DNA of 64,000 bases, taken from contig JAGTJL010000002.1 in NCBI GenBank assembly GCA_020746875.1, positions 1,798,001-1,862,000 on the forward strand. The letters are read 5' to 3'. Made by a program: the position numbers and the translations under genes. Under the pieces are notes generated by a model that was not told where the DNA came from, did no database searches, and saw nothing but the letters and a program-made list of their open reading frames with translations. The DNA comes from Rhexocercosporidium sp. MPI-PUGE-AT-0058 (lineage: Eukaryota > Ascomycota > Leotiomycetes > Helotiales). Below, one piece after another: positions 33,381 to 46,012 of this stretch. Each line of letters begins with the position of its first letter. Position 1 is the stretch's first letter.

Positions 33381-35081
33381 CGCGGTTTTTTCTTGCGGTT
33401 GTTTGTGGTTGTTGTCGTGATTGTTGATGAACATGGACGGGAGGAAGATTGGGGGGAAGAAGTATTGCGGTCGCTACTTTAGCGTCGGTCGCAGTGCACG
33501 CGTCCAAAGGAGAACTCCTGCACTAGCCTCGTCTTGTTCGTTGCAGCTGCACAAATCGAAACAACTGGGTTAATCAATGGAACGAAATAACGTGGTGGTT
33601 GGAATTAAATTTGTCTTGTTTTGTTGTGTTTTGTAGCCTTGATGGGGGTTTTTCGCTTCGAGGACTTAGTGATTTCGAAAGCGGTTTAGCACCAGACGTG
33701 AGCTCTGGCATCCCTCGTTTAGGCGAAAGACAGTCTTCAAATGACTTTAGTAGGGGATTCACTCATATGGATGTTTCTCAAGAAGCCGGAGTCGGAATTG
33801 CAATGTCTCTAAAGTTCTTGGAATTTTTAGAAGACTTTTATGGGCGGCCTTGATACCTACTGGACAGGATTGGACAAGATTGGACAGTGAGCGTAATCCG
33901 GTCCCTGGCAATGAGATAGATGTATAGTCGACTGCTCACAGGGAGAGTCTTCTTGTCTGACAGTCAGTCAGTCAGTATGTTTGCAGCTCAAGTGGTATTC
34001 GTTTGCTCACCTGTGCTCCGCTTGTTTGCCGCGATGTCGAAGTTGAGACAAAGCCTGGTGATGTCTAGGAACGTTCGCAAAACACCACTGAATCGATTCT
34101 CAGTTGATGGTGGCGTGCAAGAGGACAGCAAAGCAATTGGCTTCTTAACTCAACTACCTATACAAGTGCCGATTGTTTGTAGACGGTGTCAGGAGAGCGG
34201 CAAGTCGTAGGTTCCTGATGCACAACATCCGCTATCAAGGCAGGACTCAGAGACAAGAAATCAAAAATACCACCAAGAATGCAGATTCGGCAATGCTACT
34301 TAGGTACGGTCGGAGTCTGGGGTTTGAGGTCCAAATTTAGATGAGGGATCTGTTCGCTGTTAGCCACGCAGCCTTGTGCAAACCGGGAGAGGAAGGAGGG
34401 ACTCACAGTCAAGCAGTCAGACAGACTCGGACAGACCTCTATTCAATCTACGTCAGTGTATATCTTCAAGGCGCATGTTCTACTTCTGACCTAGAACTTT
34501 GACACAGAATCTGGGAATGAATGTTCAATGAGTCAAATTTTGTGGGTGTGATGTCAGGCTGGCAGAGGCGTTTGGAGGTGTCGTGTACCAAGGCATACTC
34601 TGAACAAGGCTACGGAGTTTGGCAAATGGGAAAGCTTCAGCTCGGTGAGCCACATGCGCTTAAGAAATAAGGCATTATGTGAGTGGATCATTTCCTAATA
34701 AGGCAGATTAGGCAACTCGTGGCCTTATGTAGTAGATGCTAGAATGCGAAAGGAACTGGCTCAAATTAGTCACCGAGTCATCATTTTTAGAAAAGAAATG
34801 CTAGTAAATCACTTCAAAAAGCCTTACAGATTACTCAAAGGAAGCGGTACGGTGCATAAAGTAAGAGAGAGAAATAGATCAAGAGATATTGAGAAGAAGA
34901 ATTATATTTGGAAAGGTTATATATGTAAGGGGGAACGATTGAACAAACTGGTATTCCCCAACCCAACACCGTGCAAAGAATGCCAATATTCCACGGCATG
35001 GGTATTTTCAAAACTCCAAAACTGTATTCCATGTCCCAAACGCCTCGCATCTGTTACCATGCCATCAACGCCAGTATCTTA
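33381..35081. other. Gene-poor region
   Basis: No gene is supported. A plus-strand frame of 132 codons at 34744-35142 has no family features and overlaps the end of the next gene. A CAGT repeat lies at 33961-33976. Confidence 0.55.
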
Positions 35082-36345
35082 TTATCTCGGCGGTGTGAAG
35101 CCAGGAGATTCTCGTTTATACACGTATGCTGCGATGAGTTAGTAAGGGTTCGAATGGATATGAAAAGGAGGGTGGTGACTTACGTTGCCCTTTTTGCAGC
35201 CCAGCAAGACCGGATCTCTCCATCATATCAGAAAATGTGGTTTGGTGGCTATCTCTCATATTGGGCATCCTTGGAGGAGCCAACCCGCTCCCATTCGCAG
35301 TCGCATTCGCATTTCCACGCTCTCTCTCCCTCAGTGAACTCGCCGTATCACCATCTGCAAAAATATTGATATCCTCATAACTTGGTTCCCGCTGCAGAGG
35401 CGGAGTCACAGGTCTGTTGTTCTGCGCCATGGGTCTTTGCACATTCAAAGGGAGAGGCGGGGCGAGTCGTGGACTTTGTCCTACGAAATTCGGAGTCTTT
35501 CGGAATATGGACTTCATTCGCTGGACGGTATGCCGCCGCTCAGGAGTGCTCGCTACTATTGTTGATGGCGTCTGGGGCGGTTTTCGCAGGAAGTCCGTTC
35601 TCATGTCGCTGCTAGGTTGGGGATCGGAAATGTTGCCGAAGGAAGAGCCGCTGCGTCTTCGAGCTGCTTTTCGGCGACGGGATCCGAGGATACAGACGCC
35701 TGCTATCGAGAGCAGGATTCCTGCTGCTAGGCCGGGGAAGAAACCAGCGAGAACGGCTATCACTGGGAATTTGTCGCAGGCTGAAGAGATCACCACGGGC
35801 TTGTTTGTCGAGGGTGAAGAGGATGAGGTCGAAGATGGATTTGAAGAGGTGTTTGTTGATGTAGTGGCTGGTGCTGTTGGAGAGTTGGTGCCGGAGCTTG
35901 ACGAAGGTGCTGCTGCTGGGCCTGGTACGACTTTTTGATCTGCATTCATAACGCAGTTGCCTGCATCATTGCAACTGAAACCAAACGGACAACACTGTGC
36001 CCCACAAGATAACAGCGGTACATTGAGGGCTGTCGTCTTGAGCGTGTTATCCTTATTTTCGGTAACGTTCTGCGCACTGAGATCACAAGTGATGGGCTTA
36101 ATTATACTGCAGTTGCTGCCATTTGGACAACAAAGAACGGTTGTGTTGCCGGCAAGTGGTATACATGTTGAGGAAGCCGGACAACAGAAGTTGTCTGGTA
36201 GACCTGCTTGAGGACAGTGATTGTAAGATGTATCCGGGCAAGTTGCGTCTCGCTCGAAAAGGCTGTTTGGGGATCGTGCAGTGATAGAGGTGGCAAGGAA
36301 CATTGCCGCAAGGAGCGCATGCCCGCTGACCAGAGGTCCTCTCAT
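35082..36345 (-). CDS. Cysteine-rich single-pass membrane protein
   Basis: Two exons (36345..35184, 35128..35082) encode 402 residues. Order: signal peptide (ALLAAMFLATSITARSP), a Cys-rich ectodomain of about 110 residues with paired Cys (NFCCPASSTCIPL, VLCCPNGSNCSI, CGAQCCPFGFSCNDAGNCVM), a Ser/Thr/Pro stalk, one membrane helix (VIAVLAGFFPGLAAGILLSI), a stop-transfer cluster RRRKAARRRSG and a Ser/Pro-rich cytosolic tail. The last exon of 47 nt adds PYVYKRESPGFTPPR, a tail that looks conserved in type. The layout is that of fungal wall or surface sensors, but no ligand or pathway is shown. Reading on through the 55-nt intron would give a different C-terminus. Confidence 0.85.
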
Positions 36346-39300
36346 CGCGGTTACACAGAAACAAGCAGTTCCTGGTAGAAATGTTGTGAATATGGCAGAA
36401 TTCTCAAACTGTATGGAAGTATATAGAGAGAAATGAATGGAGCAGTAACAAGAAATGTGCAGATGATGTAGAAGCAGTCAACTGTGAATCCACGGAGGTT
36501 CGAGTCTGAGTGAATGACTGTTGAGAGGTGTATGTATATTCTTGGGTTATTCAACAAAGAAACAAGTCGAGGAAACAAATGTCACAATGAAGGCCACAGA
36601 AACGGTGGCCAGTTCTTAACCAGATCAACTTCTTTGTCCCTACCTGATCACACACCTAACTTTCGTCATCGGTCTCGGTCGATAGCGGTAAATTTCGTAC
36701 GGCATTGCATGCTCCCTGGTCCAGAGGTCTTCGCGCGTTGACCGTGTATCTTCGAATAGTTTCTGGGGAGCTAGAATAGGTACAGCTTCACTGCGCGGGC
36801 GGTTCAAGGGGCCATATTAATCATAGGATGAAGGAGGGCGCTCTGGGTAGACCGACAGAAGCGAGGCGGTGCAGTCTCCGTTTTGCTTTGACTCCATCAA
36901 TCGAGTGGTGTTCAGCGCTTCAAGGTGGTTTAAGAATACACGTTGAGATGAAACACTGGGCTGGCGAGAATGATTGGGTGAGGCGAGAATTGACGCTTGA
37001 ATAGGCGCTGGGTTTGTCTTCAAGCGCGCAGGTCACCTGAGTTGTACTTTGAAGCTCGAAGATGCCATGTCACTATGACTGGCTTGAATGGGAACATAAT
37101 TTCTTGCTAACTGAAAAATTGAGTGATCCCTGGCACTAGAGGAACAAATCGAGCCCAGGAGAAATATCGAGCATGTGACTCATGTGACCATCCTCCTCTG
37201 ATCCTATCAGATGTCACGAGCGGGAAAACCACTACAGCTACATACACAGGGATATGGCACATACCGAGGAAACTAACTGCAGGAGAAGAAACGGCCCAGT
37301 CCGCAATCTAAGACTTCTAGGCCGATTCCACAGAAGAAAGGATACTTTGAGGCGAATTAGTGGATGGCAATTACTACTGTGCCTCGTGTAATTATTCTTG
37401 AGCCTCCAACCAAACGACAAGACAGGGTCAGCCGCCAATAGACGAAAGAAACAAAATGCCCCTCTTCTAGAACCGAAAAAAGAAACCAATACTATTCGCA
37501 AGACCAAGTCGCCCAGCACAACAGGGCTTCAGCACGGAGATCACTGAGTCCAGAGCATTTGTAAACCACGAATAAGAAGTGCAAGACTGCATATGAGTAC
37601 GTAGACTTTCGTCCGCAGCAACGGTCACAAGGCAAATACGTAGTAAGTTGGTTCGCTGGACACAGCCAGGTACGATCGATTCACCGACCGGTACGGAGGT
37701 ACTTCTTGTTTCTTCTCACGATTGTTGGCAGCGGCGAATTGCTGCCCAACGCAACGGAGAGCCGTACAACACCAGCTGAAATCTTTCACTTTTCCACTTT
37801 CCACTCACTCACGATGCCGTACTCATTGCTCATGAGGCGGCCTTCGGGAACGGCCTTCCTCATCCAGTCATGCCCGTTCCTGGCTCGCAGTCACAAGTCA
37901 CATGCGGGTCAGGCGACATGACATGGGAAACGAGAATGGATCCATCTAGTCGTTCGAGTCTTCGACACCGCTCTTCAGTCGTCCCACACGCCTGCGCAGC
38001 TGCAATGCGCAAGAACCCGCTCACGAACGAAAACAGGGAAGTCGAAGAAAGACAAACATAACCTGGAGGCTGGAAGGAAGGAGTGGAGTAGATCGGGGCC
38101 GTAGACAGGTGATCTGATCTGTGGATCCCGTCTTTGCATCTTTCACGGCAGGGCGGGCTGGAAAAGAGAGAGGAGGCGGTCGGGAAGTGGCTTGCTTGCA
38201 ACTTACATGCATTTCTGCTCATGTCCTGTACGGACATCGCCGGGATTCCGTTCCTATTCCCTGCCTTGGAGATCATGCCGGAAGTCGAGCCAGGTTCCAG
38301 GACGAGGAGGAAAACTCGAGGAGAATCAGCTGGGAAATGAGCTGGCGAGGTGAGCGACCGCGAGATAGAAGATACAAATCCGCTGAGAAGTAGTACTTAG
38401 TGTCCGTTCTGTACCGATGCGATGTGCAACAGACGAGAATGTAAATACTGAGTAAGGCAAGGAAGGTTCGAAGTTTGGTTCACTGTTGTTGCCGCTGGAT
38501 GGGCGAGGGAGGATGCGGATGTGGATGCGAATGAGACGGGAGCTGGCGAGTCGAGACCTGGGATGGTGGCGTTCCACCTCGGGTTGTGCAGAGGGTGGGT
38601 GTCACGTGCGCTAACATACGGAAACATTTTCCTGTATGTTGTGGATGGGTGTAGTACTACAACGTCTTTCGGGTTACTCGTGGCTGTATATGGCATTGAA
38701 TCCTACCCACCAAAGTTGCTGATCTCGGGCTGGAGTCTCACAAGTACAATTTAAGTATTACAGTATAACGTCAATCTCACAGCATAAGGTGGGATTATGA
38801 ATATTTTTTTAACTTCTTTGATTTCATTCAATCCAAGTCACGCAAAAGCGTTGTGCAAATGACCAACGCAGATGCAGTAACCTAGACCCAGAATGCTAAT
38901 CCCCTGACATCACCCCAACTTATTATCCCTAATCGGAGGAGCAGTGCTCAACTCCTTTCCATTCCCTTCCCAACTCCAATGCTATGCCTCTCCTCTCAGA
39001 TTCCTCGAGACATGCTTTCTTCCCCTTTTCGGTCTCCTCCTCCTCCTTTAGAACGTAAAGTCGCAGGTAGCTAGAACCAGCCCTATTGGCCCATCTAGGG
39101 TTCCCTTCCATACGTCTTGTATGCATGTATGCACCCAACCCAATGAATATCCCATACCGTTCCCGTATCCCCGCTACCTAACCCGCTCCGATTTCCCTTT
39201 CCCAAAGCAATGGAAACAAACAATGTAAACAAACCCATCCGAAACGCCGTTGCTGTGGGTATGCTAAAAAGATATATGTAAATGCCTGCTTGCTTGTGAA

Positions 39301-39719
39301 GAGTTTGCGTCAAGTGACGTTGTTGAAGTGTAGGAAAATGGTCCGTCGTCCGAGTCGTCTGTCATCCTGCCATATGCCCATTCCCAGCCCATCCCATCCC
39401 TGATTCCGTCCCGCCGTATTCCCACCCAGATCAAATCCTTGATCTCCATGCGCGTCACATTCCGTTCATCATACATCCTCGAGCCCATTAAGTCTGGAGG
39501 TATTCCAGCACAGCTCGGAAATTCAACTTCGTCAACCCCAAATCCCAATGTGGGCGAACCAAATCGTCTCCGGGACTTGTATCATGGGCGCTCGACGTCC
39601 GAGGTGAAGTGAAAAATTGTGATATGGTACTATGTACCTGTCACAAGCACAACAGCAGAATGTAAAGTTTTTCAGGCAACCTTCCAAAACCAGTCGGAAG
39701 GTCCCAGGCCAGGAATTTT
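36346..39719. other. Gene-poor region of 3.4 kb
   Basis: No gene could be assembled. Open frames reach 138 codons (37860-38276, minus) but are rich in Ser/Arg without domain features or splice support. The left part contains the promoter of the Cys-rich membrane protein gene. Confidence 0.5.
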
Positions 39720-41832
39720 CTAGATCAACAAGAAATCCCAGCCCTTCATCTGCATTACATCTCGCCAGGAGACATAATGTGCTTCTCCACCACCAGGACT
39801 GAAGCGTCCGTCAACGTGTCCCCACACCTCTTTGAGGAGGCATGCGACGCGGCCGAAGCTGCCAAAGTTTGCGAGATCGCCGAGGGCAGTGAGGCGCTCC
39901 TCAAAGAATGCTCGGAATGGCGAGTCGGCTGTGCTGACTGATCCACCAATGAGATATACCCAGACGAGACTGCGGTCGAAACCGAGTTGTCCTGAAGGGA
40001 TAAACTCAAGAACATGAGTGAGCTTGGAAACCAGACCCACACAGCTTGCTTGGCTAGGAGTGAATCCGGGAACGAGGCTGCATAGGTAGATCCGTGCAGC
40101 GATTCGGAACGCAGCTGTCATGTTCTTGCTTAATTGCTTGGGGCTTAGAACACCGTTTGCGTTGTATGGGATCTTTGGTCCAGGGTCGCCGATTTCAGTG
40201 AGCCCGATTTGATCACCGAGTGCATGCACATGTTGGCAGAGTTGGATATCGTCCATGCCATCCTTCTTGAGAGCCTCTAAGCAGGCGATCTCAGAAATGA
40301 GGTACATGACACGATCTTCGCAACCCATAAGCTCTCGTAATCCTAGAGAAGAGTTTGTTGAAGACAGGTGCTTTTCTCGGTATGTGTGTGCGAATGTTGG
40401 TGCGCGCCCCTGAATGGTGGACCCAAGAATATCGATCCAGGCTGTGAGGGTCATGTTGAATTGGATGAGATCATGCGACTCTGAAACCATTCGGTTCAGC
40501 TCAAGTTTTTGGACAAGCGAGATCGCAGCTTGGAAATGTTGGTGCCACGGAATGTCTGGTAGCGAATCATCATATCGACCGACTGAAGTCTGAAAGAAAA
40601 TCATGCCGAGAGTTGCTTCCAAGATTGCAGAGTGGTCTGTGTCCCGGTTGAGAGCCTCGCAGAGCTCTGAAATCGTCGCATATCGGTGGCGCATGATGTC
40701 GTTGTCGATCTGTTCCCCCTGAATGTTCATGGTGGCTTTGCAGTGCTGCGCCGCAATACTCAAACAGCAGTGAAGGTAACACTTATTGCTTTGGAGAGCA
40801 GGAAGGATGTAATCTGTTCGCGCAGATCCATGTTGATTTGTCTCGAGGATTGGAAAGACTGTGGGGAGGACATCCGAAACGAAGTGGTCAAGCAGTCTTT
40901 GATCGCCCTCGTCAAGCTCAATGGCAACTTGGCGGACGGACGATGGAGGGCCATGCGAGAAATCGAAAAGATTCGTATTTAGAGTTTCTTCGGCCATGGA
41001 TTCTCTTCTCTCACTGTAGGATCCTTCCCAGTCATTGTCAACCGGGAAAGATGGGAGCATTGCCTCGGGAGGTGGTGGTGGATGGTAGGTGCTGAAAGTC
41101 GATATTGTTGATTCGCGACGGGTGGGAATATCATTGACAAACATTTGTCTTTCGGTCTTGACATCGACTTCGTATGGGGAATAATCTGGGTATAATGCGT
41201 ATTGTGAATGTGATGTGTGCATTTGCGCATTGTAAGCTGTGTAGTCTGCAATGTGAGGCGGCGCATTGAAATCGAAGAGGGATAATTGAGAGTCGATGGA
41301 AGCCGACCGAGTGCGATCAAGTGGATCGGAGAAAGTTGCAGATGTGGGTAGAGAATGTGACAAGCCAGGAGGAGTTTCTGAGCCGGGTGTCATGACTTGG
41401 TTCGCTGTTGAAGAGGTGGTCTTCTCTGTCAGCTTCTTCCGCTTAATGATCATCTTGATGTTGTCTTTCTGCATCCGCCGTTGGTCATTGTTGCTCCACC
41501 ACATGGGTCTCTTGTATTCACAGCGAAGTCCGAGATGTTTGCAAGCTGTGCATGCTGGTGATCCTTCGTCACACTTCTTTCTTCGTAGTCTGCAGGTGTA
41601 GCAACCTTTTAGATTAAGTTAGCACTCAACCCTCTGGCAGTAAACGACAGCAAGGAAATATAACCAGAGTTAGAGAAAGTTCCAACAAACCTGTTCTTGA
41701 TCTTCGATGCATTTGCATTTTTCCTTTAGGAGTAGTGTTTGCCTTTGGAGCCGGCTTTGACTTTGGTTGAGAGACCGCCATTGCGACGTTCGATCTGCCC
41801 GTGAACTGTGGTTGGGGGGGTTGTGTTGACAT
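39720..41832 (-). CDS. Zn2Cys6 transcription factor with fungal-specific domain (PRO1/RosA-like)
   Basis: Two exons (41832..41691, 41605..39720) encode 675 residues. The intron splits the zinc cluster start: exon 1 ends HRRSRT and exon 2 continues GCYTCRLRRKKCDEG. Zinc ligands are Cys 49, 52, 59, 66, 69 and 76 in C-x2-C-x6-C-x6-C-x2-C-x6-C spacing. The following linker CEYKRPMWWSNNDQRRMQKD and IKMIIKRKKLTEK is characteristic of a subgroup that I recall includes the developmental regulators PRO1/ADV-1 and RosA/NosA. The rest is a Ser/Pro region, then a helical fungal-specific transcription factor domain (about 230-670) with LLDHFVSDVLPTVFPILETN and KCYLHCCLSIAAQHCKA. It should bind DNA in the nucleus; targets are unknown. 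The subgroup call rests on memory of linker motifs and needs a search. Confidence 0.85.
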
Positions 41833-44800
41833 TTGTACCTGGCAGGCAAATGGTGGGGGCAGGGGCAAGCGGGATCGGGTCTGAGTGCTATATTGCAGTG
41901 ATGGGAGACCAGGATATGCCGAGTTGATAATTGGCGAGACCAGGGACCGATTAAATTATTAATGAGTGACGGTCAAAGCAAGTCCAGCTTAACTTTGATA
42001 TGAATACAGGTTCGAGGCGATGAGGATGGAGGGCGGAGATGTTGAGGAAGGAGGACGAGGGACAGGTACACACTGATGGCCTTCAACTCTCGTACCTTTA
42101 AGTGAAGATGAAGCTGTGTGTTGGTTCATATATGAGAGCATTGCAAAATGCAGCTCAAGCCTCGATCATCCAGAAGATCTATTTCTGGACATCCAATTGA
42201 GTCGACTTCTATTCCGGCCCAGCCCACGCCCACTGCTGGCTAGGTACTCCAGTCCACCACATGCACACGTGCGGCTAGTGGAAGATGGTGTTCATATTGA
42301 GAGTGGGCTAAGCAGGGGGTATGTATGGCTCCGTGTAGTCGATGCTGGACATAAACCGGGTATCAGCCAACAAGTGGCCAGTTGCTGCAGGTCGAATATC
42401 CGCGGGCAGAACAAAGTAAGCTGGTTGGATCCATTTCGGGCAGCACACCAAGACCACAATATTGTGCAGGGTTGGCAACTCGAAGGAGCGGTGGCCAGCC
42501 AGTAGTAGCGGGGGAAAGGCAAAATCAGAGGGAGACTGAGGAGGAGGGGGGGAGGATGGGACGATGACCAGTCCTATTTTCGCGAGGCGCCTTATGCAGT
42601 CCATACCTACCACAGCAGTCTGCATGGCTCAACCGCCCCGCCCCCGTCTGCTTGTGCATCCTTTTATTGGATATCCCCTGGCTGTAATACAGTACTTACC
42701 CACGGGAAAAGACCTTAATCCGTCCAGGTTGCTTTCAGCGGAGGTGATGTTACCCAGGTAGTGTCGCCTCACTCATCCTCCTAGATGAACGATTCGAGTC
42801 TTACGAACCAGATCGGCTGCCGGTGCGCTCTCTTGCTCGTCCTCGTTCCCGCCCCCTGCCCCTACCACAACACAAACCTTACCACCCCCCCGACCTCCCC
42901 TGGTCTATGCTTCCTGCAGGGCAACATGCAGCTCGATAGCTACCCATGCCTTTGCCCATGCCCATGCCCATGCCATGTTGCTGTCTATCAATTCGTCTTA
43001 CTTACCTGCATATTCGCCAAAAACTCCCACGGGCCACGTTCAAGGCAACTGGACAGTGGACAGGCAGACCGGATACCCGCTGCAGAAGCTTCCCTTGAGC
43101 TTCGTCTGCAGAACACCCACGTCCTGCCCTGCCTTGCCTTGTCTGTCCAACAAAGCATACTGTACATAGCAACAAAGCTAGCTGTCTATCGTCGATCTCC
43201 CTTCCGATCAGCCGGCAAAACCTCTGTGCGGCAGGAATGAGGAGTTAGGGGGCATTAGGCTTTCTTCTGTGAGTCAACTGCCTAACTAGTAATTCTCTTC
43301 AGCACAATCATGCTAGACTGGGTGGAGATGGGGATGGGCATCTCGAGTCTCGAACATGGCCCTCTTCCACCACTGACAGCCGTCAACAAGCGAAGTCGGC
43401 GGTGAGAGGCCGCCTCACTCGTCAGTTGAACAAAGCCAATGTCCCAATTGTCCCAATGGAGCAGGGCACCCTCGATATTCCGAATCTTGAATTTGGCGAA
43501 TCGTGTACGGTCACGACGGTGTGTAGTGTAGTGTAGCGCCAAAAGGCGGTCTGGTCGAGATTGGCCGAGCAGTTCGACCAGTGATGCTCGTCTGAACAAG
43601 TTATTTCCCTCTTTCCGAGTCTTTTCCCGACCAGGGCACTGGACTGGACTGCACCGGACCAGGGATGGCAGCCATCATCATGCTGTCCGTCCAGGAAAGG
43701 CACGGCGATGGCTGGCATGGCTGGTGTGGGCTTGCAGCAAAGGAAAGGTGTGCCATCGCGTGATGGCAGGTGGTTGGATGGCAGTCAAGCGACGTTGAAA
43801 AAGAGGATGTGACTTGCGCACAAGCCTGCATTAGCTCCTTCCTCTGCGGACGGTCCCGTCCAGTTGATCCAACTTGACAGGGAAGGCGAGAAAGCCCCTG
43901 CTCCGAGCCTGGTCGTCGTCCTGCCAATCATGCCTCATGGTGGCCTGTGAGCCTTTGCGGAGAAACATCTTAGCTGCATGTGCTACACGGCATCCCAGCA
44001 CCTGCATAATCTGTGATAACGATCTCAGATCAGCAAATTAACCTATTTAAAGAAACATAATTGCTCCCGATGCGGAACTGTTTGGGGTCATTTCGAACTA
44101 TTGATTGCTAATTTTGTCGCCTTCTCCCCGCGCCAAAGGTGTGATCCGTGGGAGCAGTAACCGCCCAATGCAGTTCTATTTTGGTTCATTAACCAACAAT
44201 GCGAGCATCGAGTCACAACTAATTAGTTGCATTTCCCAAAGCCTCTCTTCCCCCCTCCACCCCCACATTGCTCGCTTTGTGCTACTAACAGAAGTGGGTT
44301 GGTACAGGACGCAGGTAAGGCAGGTTCTCTCGGCAGCATGCGAGCCTCGCGACCCCGGACCACAATTCTTATCGTGAGGATCTTATCCACCCTGCCAAGG
44401 GGCTTGAGGAGAATGATGCTTTGAATTTTCTGCTGAATCGAGCCATTACTCATTTGCGCATGTGCGGAATCACTGCGGATCATTCCTGAGCAGGATCAAG
44501 CCTGAACGTGGAGAGGTTATGTCACTGCGATATGGAGAAATCGAGTGCCGGGCCAGGGCCTTTTCTCGTTTAATGATCCCTCAAACGAAATAGCGCAGAG
44601 GCTTAGGCCCTTATCCAGTAAACTTAAGCTTAGGGAGAGGGAGAGCCAGCGGAGAAGCCTTGCTTATCAAAGCAATTGGAATCATCGTCGCTTGAGGATG
44701 ATGCGCTTGGTGATAAATAATGCTTGATGCTTGAGGCTTGAGTCCTGAGTTGCTTGACGAGCGAGCGAGCCTGCAAAATGTGACCCTCATCTCCCGTTCG

Positions 44801-45012
44801 TTAAAGAATTCCCGAAAAGCGAAAGGCATAAACACCGCATCCCATCTCGGACGCGATTGATCAGGTCGACACTAGTCATTCATCATTCGGTTCGAGAAAC
44901 TTTGATCTCGCGTACGCTGCAGCTGCGACCTTCCGTTTCTCCACAGAATCCACCTCCTTCTGGGGTGGGTTTCTTGCGTGCTGAAGATTCTTGGTTCTAG
45001 CGTGGCGATTCG
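41833..45012. other. Gene-poor region upstream of the zinc-cluster factor
   Basis: The 3.2 kb should include the long promoter of the minus-strand regulator. A CCCATG hexamer repeat spans 42942-42976. Open frames up to 151 codons exist on both strands but look like chance. Confidence 0.5.
42942..42976. repeat. CCCATG hexanucleotide repeat
   Basis: Four to five imperfect units of CCCATG. Simple repeat. Confidence 0.8.
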
Positions 45013-46012
45013 ATGTCTTCAAATGTATCTGAGGCACAACGTGATACCCACCATTCCTCCCAAGACCATGCCATTGTCGCTTCCACGCCTCGTACTCGTG
45101 GACCTTTGGGCCTCCGTGAATTGAATCTGATCTGTCTCTCCTTTGTACAGTTCGCAAGGAATCGCGCATCAAAATTCAGTCACCTGAGTCCTGTGTGAGT
45201 GCTTTCTGCGCAGCAATTGGCCAGCTTCCTCCTGAGACCTTGAAAGCCATTTATTAACACACTCTCGGTCAAACACTCAAACAGACAGCTCCGAGTCGTT
45301 CCGCATGATGGGCCCATCAAAGCCGCAGCTGCTGAGAATGGGGAATTTGTTCAACGGTCAGTTTATATCCAATGCTTCCTATATTCGGCAAAAGACGGCC
45401 CAGTGTTTTCGTCACGCGGGACTTCAGCTACTGAAATCCTGCCATTGACACAAGAGCTCCGTGACCGGAAGATCTTTGCGCAGCTGGACATTGTTTGCTT
45501 GTCTGAAATTTCAATTGAACAATTGGAGTTCTGACTTGATCGATCGAAAATTGAGACATCCATTGCGGCCCAATTCAAGAATACAAAGAGACTGAAGCGG
45601 GGTTCTATAATGTTGTGATTGATATGCGAGGTGATAGTGATGTCGAAAAGTGGTGCAACTTCCTCGAAGCCAGCCCAGGAGGGGTTGGTCCGGCTTCGCT
45701 TCTTGCACTTCCAGGACGCCATGAGCAGCCACAGACTAGGATTGGGGGCGGGACGGTGCAGGACGGGAAGAGAAAATCTAGGATCTCAAGGATACCATTG
45801 TGCTTTTGGCTGATCTGATCCCTGAAATATCGAGTGAACATTCCGTGAAGACGTGCATCCTATGCAGCACATCACCTCTCACGGACGAGGGGCGGCGGGC
45901 GGCCATCCTCGCTGCCGCACGTACAGCCGTTGAATACGGAATTACAATCTCAGATGAACTGCTTCGCACAATCATCCATCTGTGCTATCACTTCCAGGAT
46001 CATCACTACTAA
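45013..46012 (+). CDS. Possible unrecognised gene or relic, several coding-like blocks
   Basis: I do not recognise this locus. Coding-like blocks follow each other on the plus strand. An ATG frame at 45013 gives MSSNVSEAQRDTHHSSQDHA. A frame from about 45290 reads LRVVPHDGPIKAAAAENGEF, VQRSVYIQCFLYSAKDGPVF and LTQELRDRKIFAQLDIVCLS to a TGA near 45533. A third block reads EYKETEAGFYNVVIDMRGDS and DVEKWCNFLEASPGG to about 45685. A phase-0 intron GTTGGT..TCTAG would join this to DLKDTIVLLADLIPEISSEH, SVKTCILCSTSPLTDEGRRA and RTAVEYGITISDELLRTIIH, ending TAA at 46010-46012. The joins between the first three blocks are not resolved, so it may be a pseudogene. Outer limits are approximate. Confidence 0.33.

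Noticed and set aside
34744..35142. Plus-strand open frame of 132 codons
   Set aside because: Random composition and overlap with the last exon of the Cys-rich membrane protein gene on the other strand.
37860..38276. Minus-strand open frame of 138 codons in the 36-39 kb desert
   Set aside because: Ser/Arg-rich without domains; no conserved motif or plausible exon neighbours.
42785..43240. Plus-strand open frame of 151 codons
   Set aside because: It runs through the CCCATG repeat, giving CPCPCPC peptides, and has no further support.
43282..43927. Cluster of minus-strand open frames of about 100 codons
   Set aside because: Three overlapping frames in the same place with no dominant coding signal.
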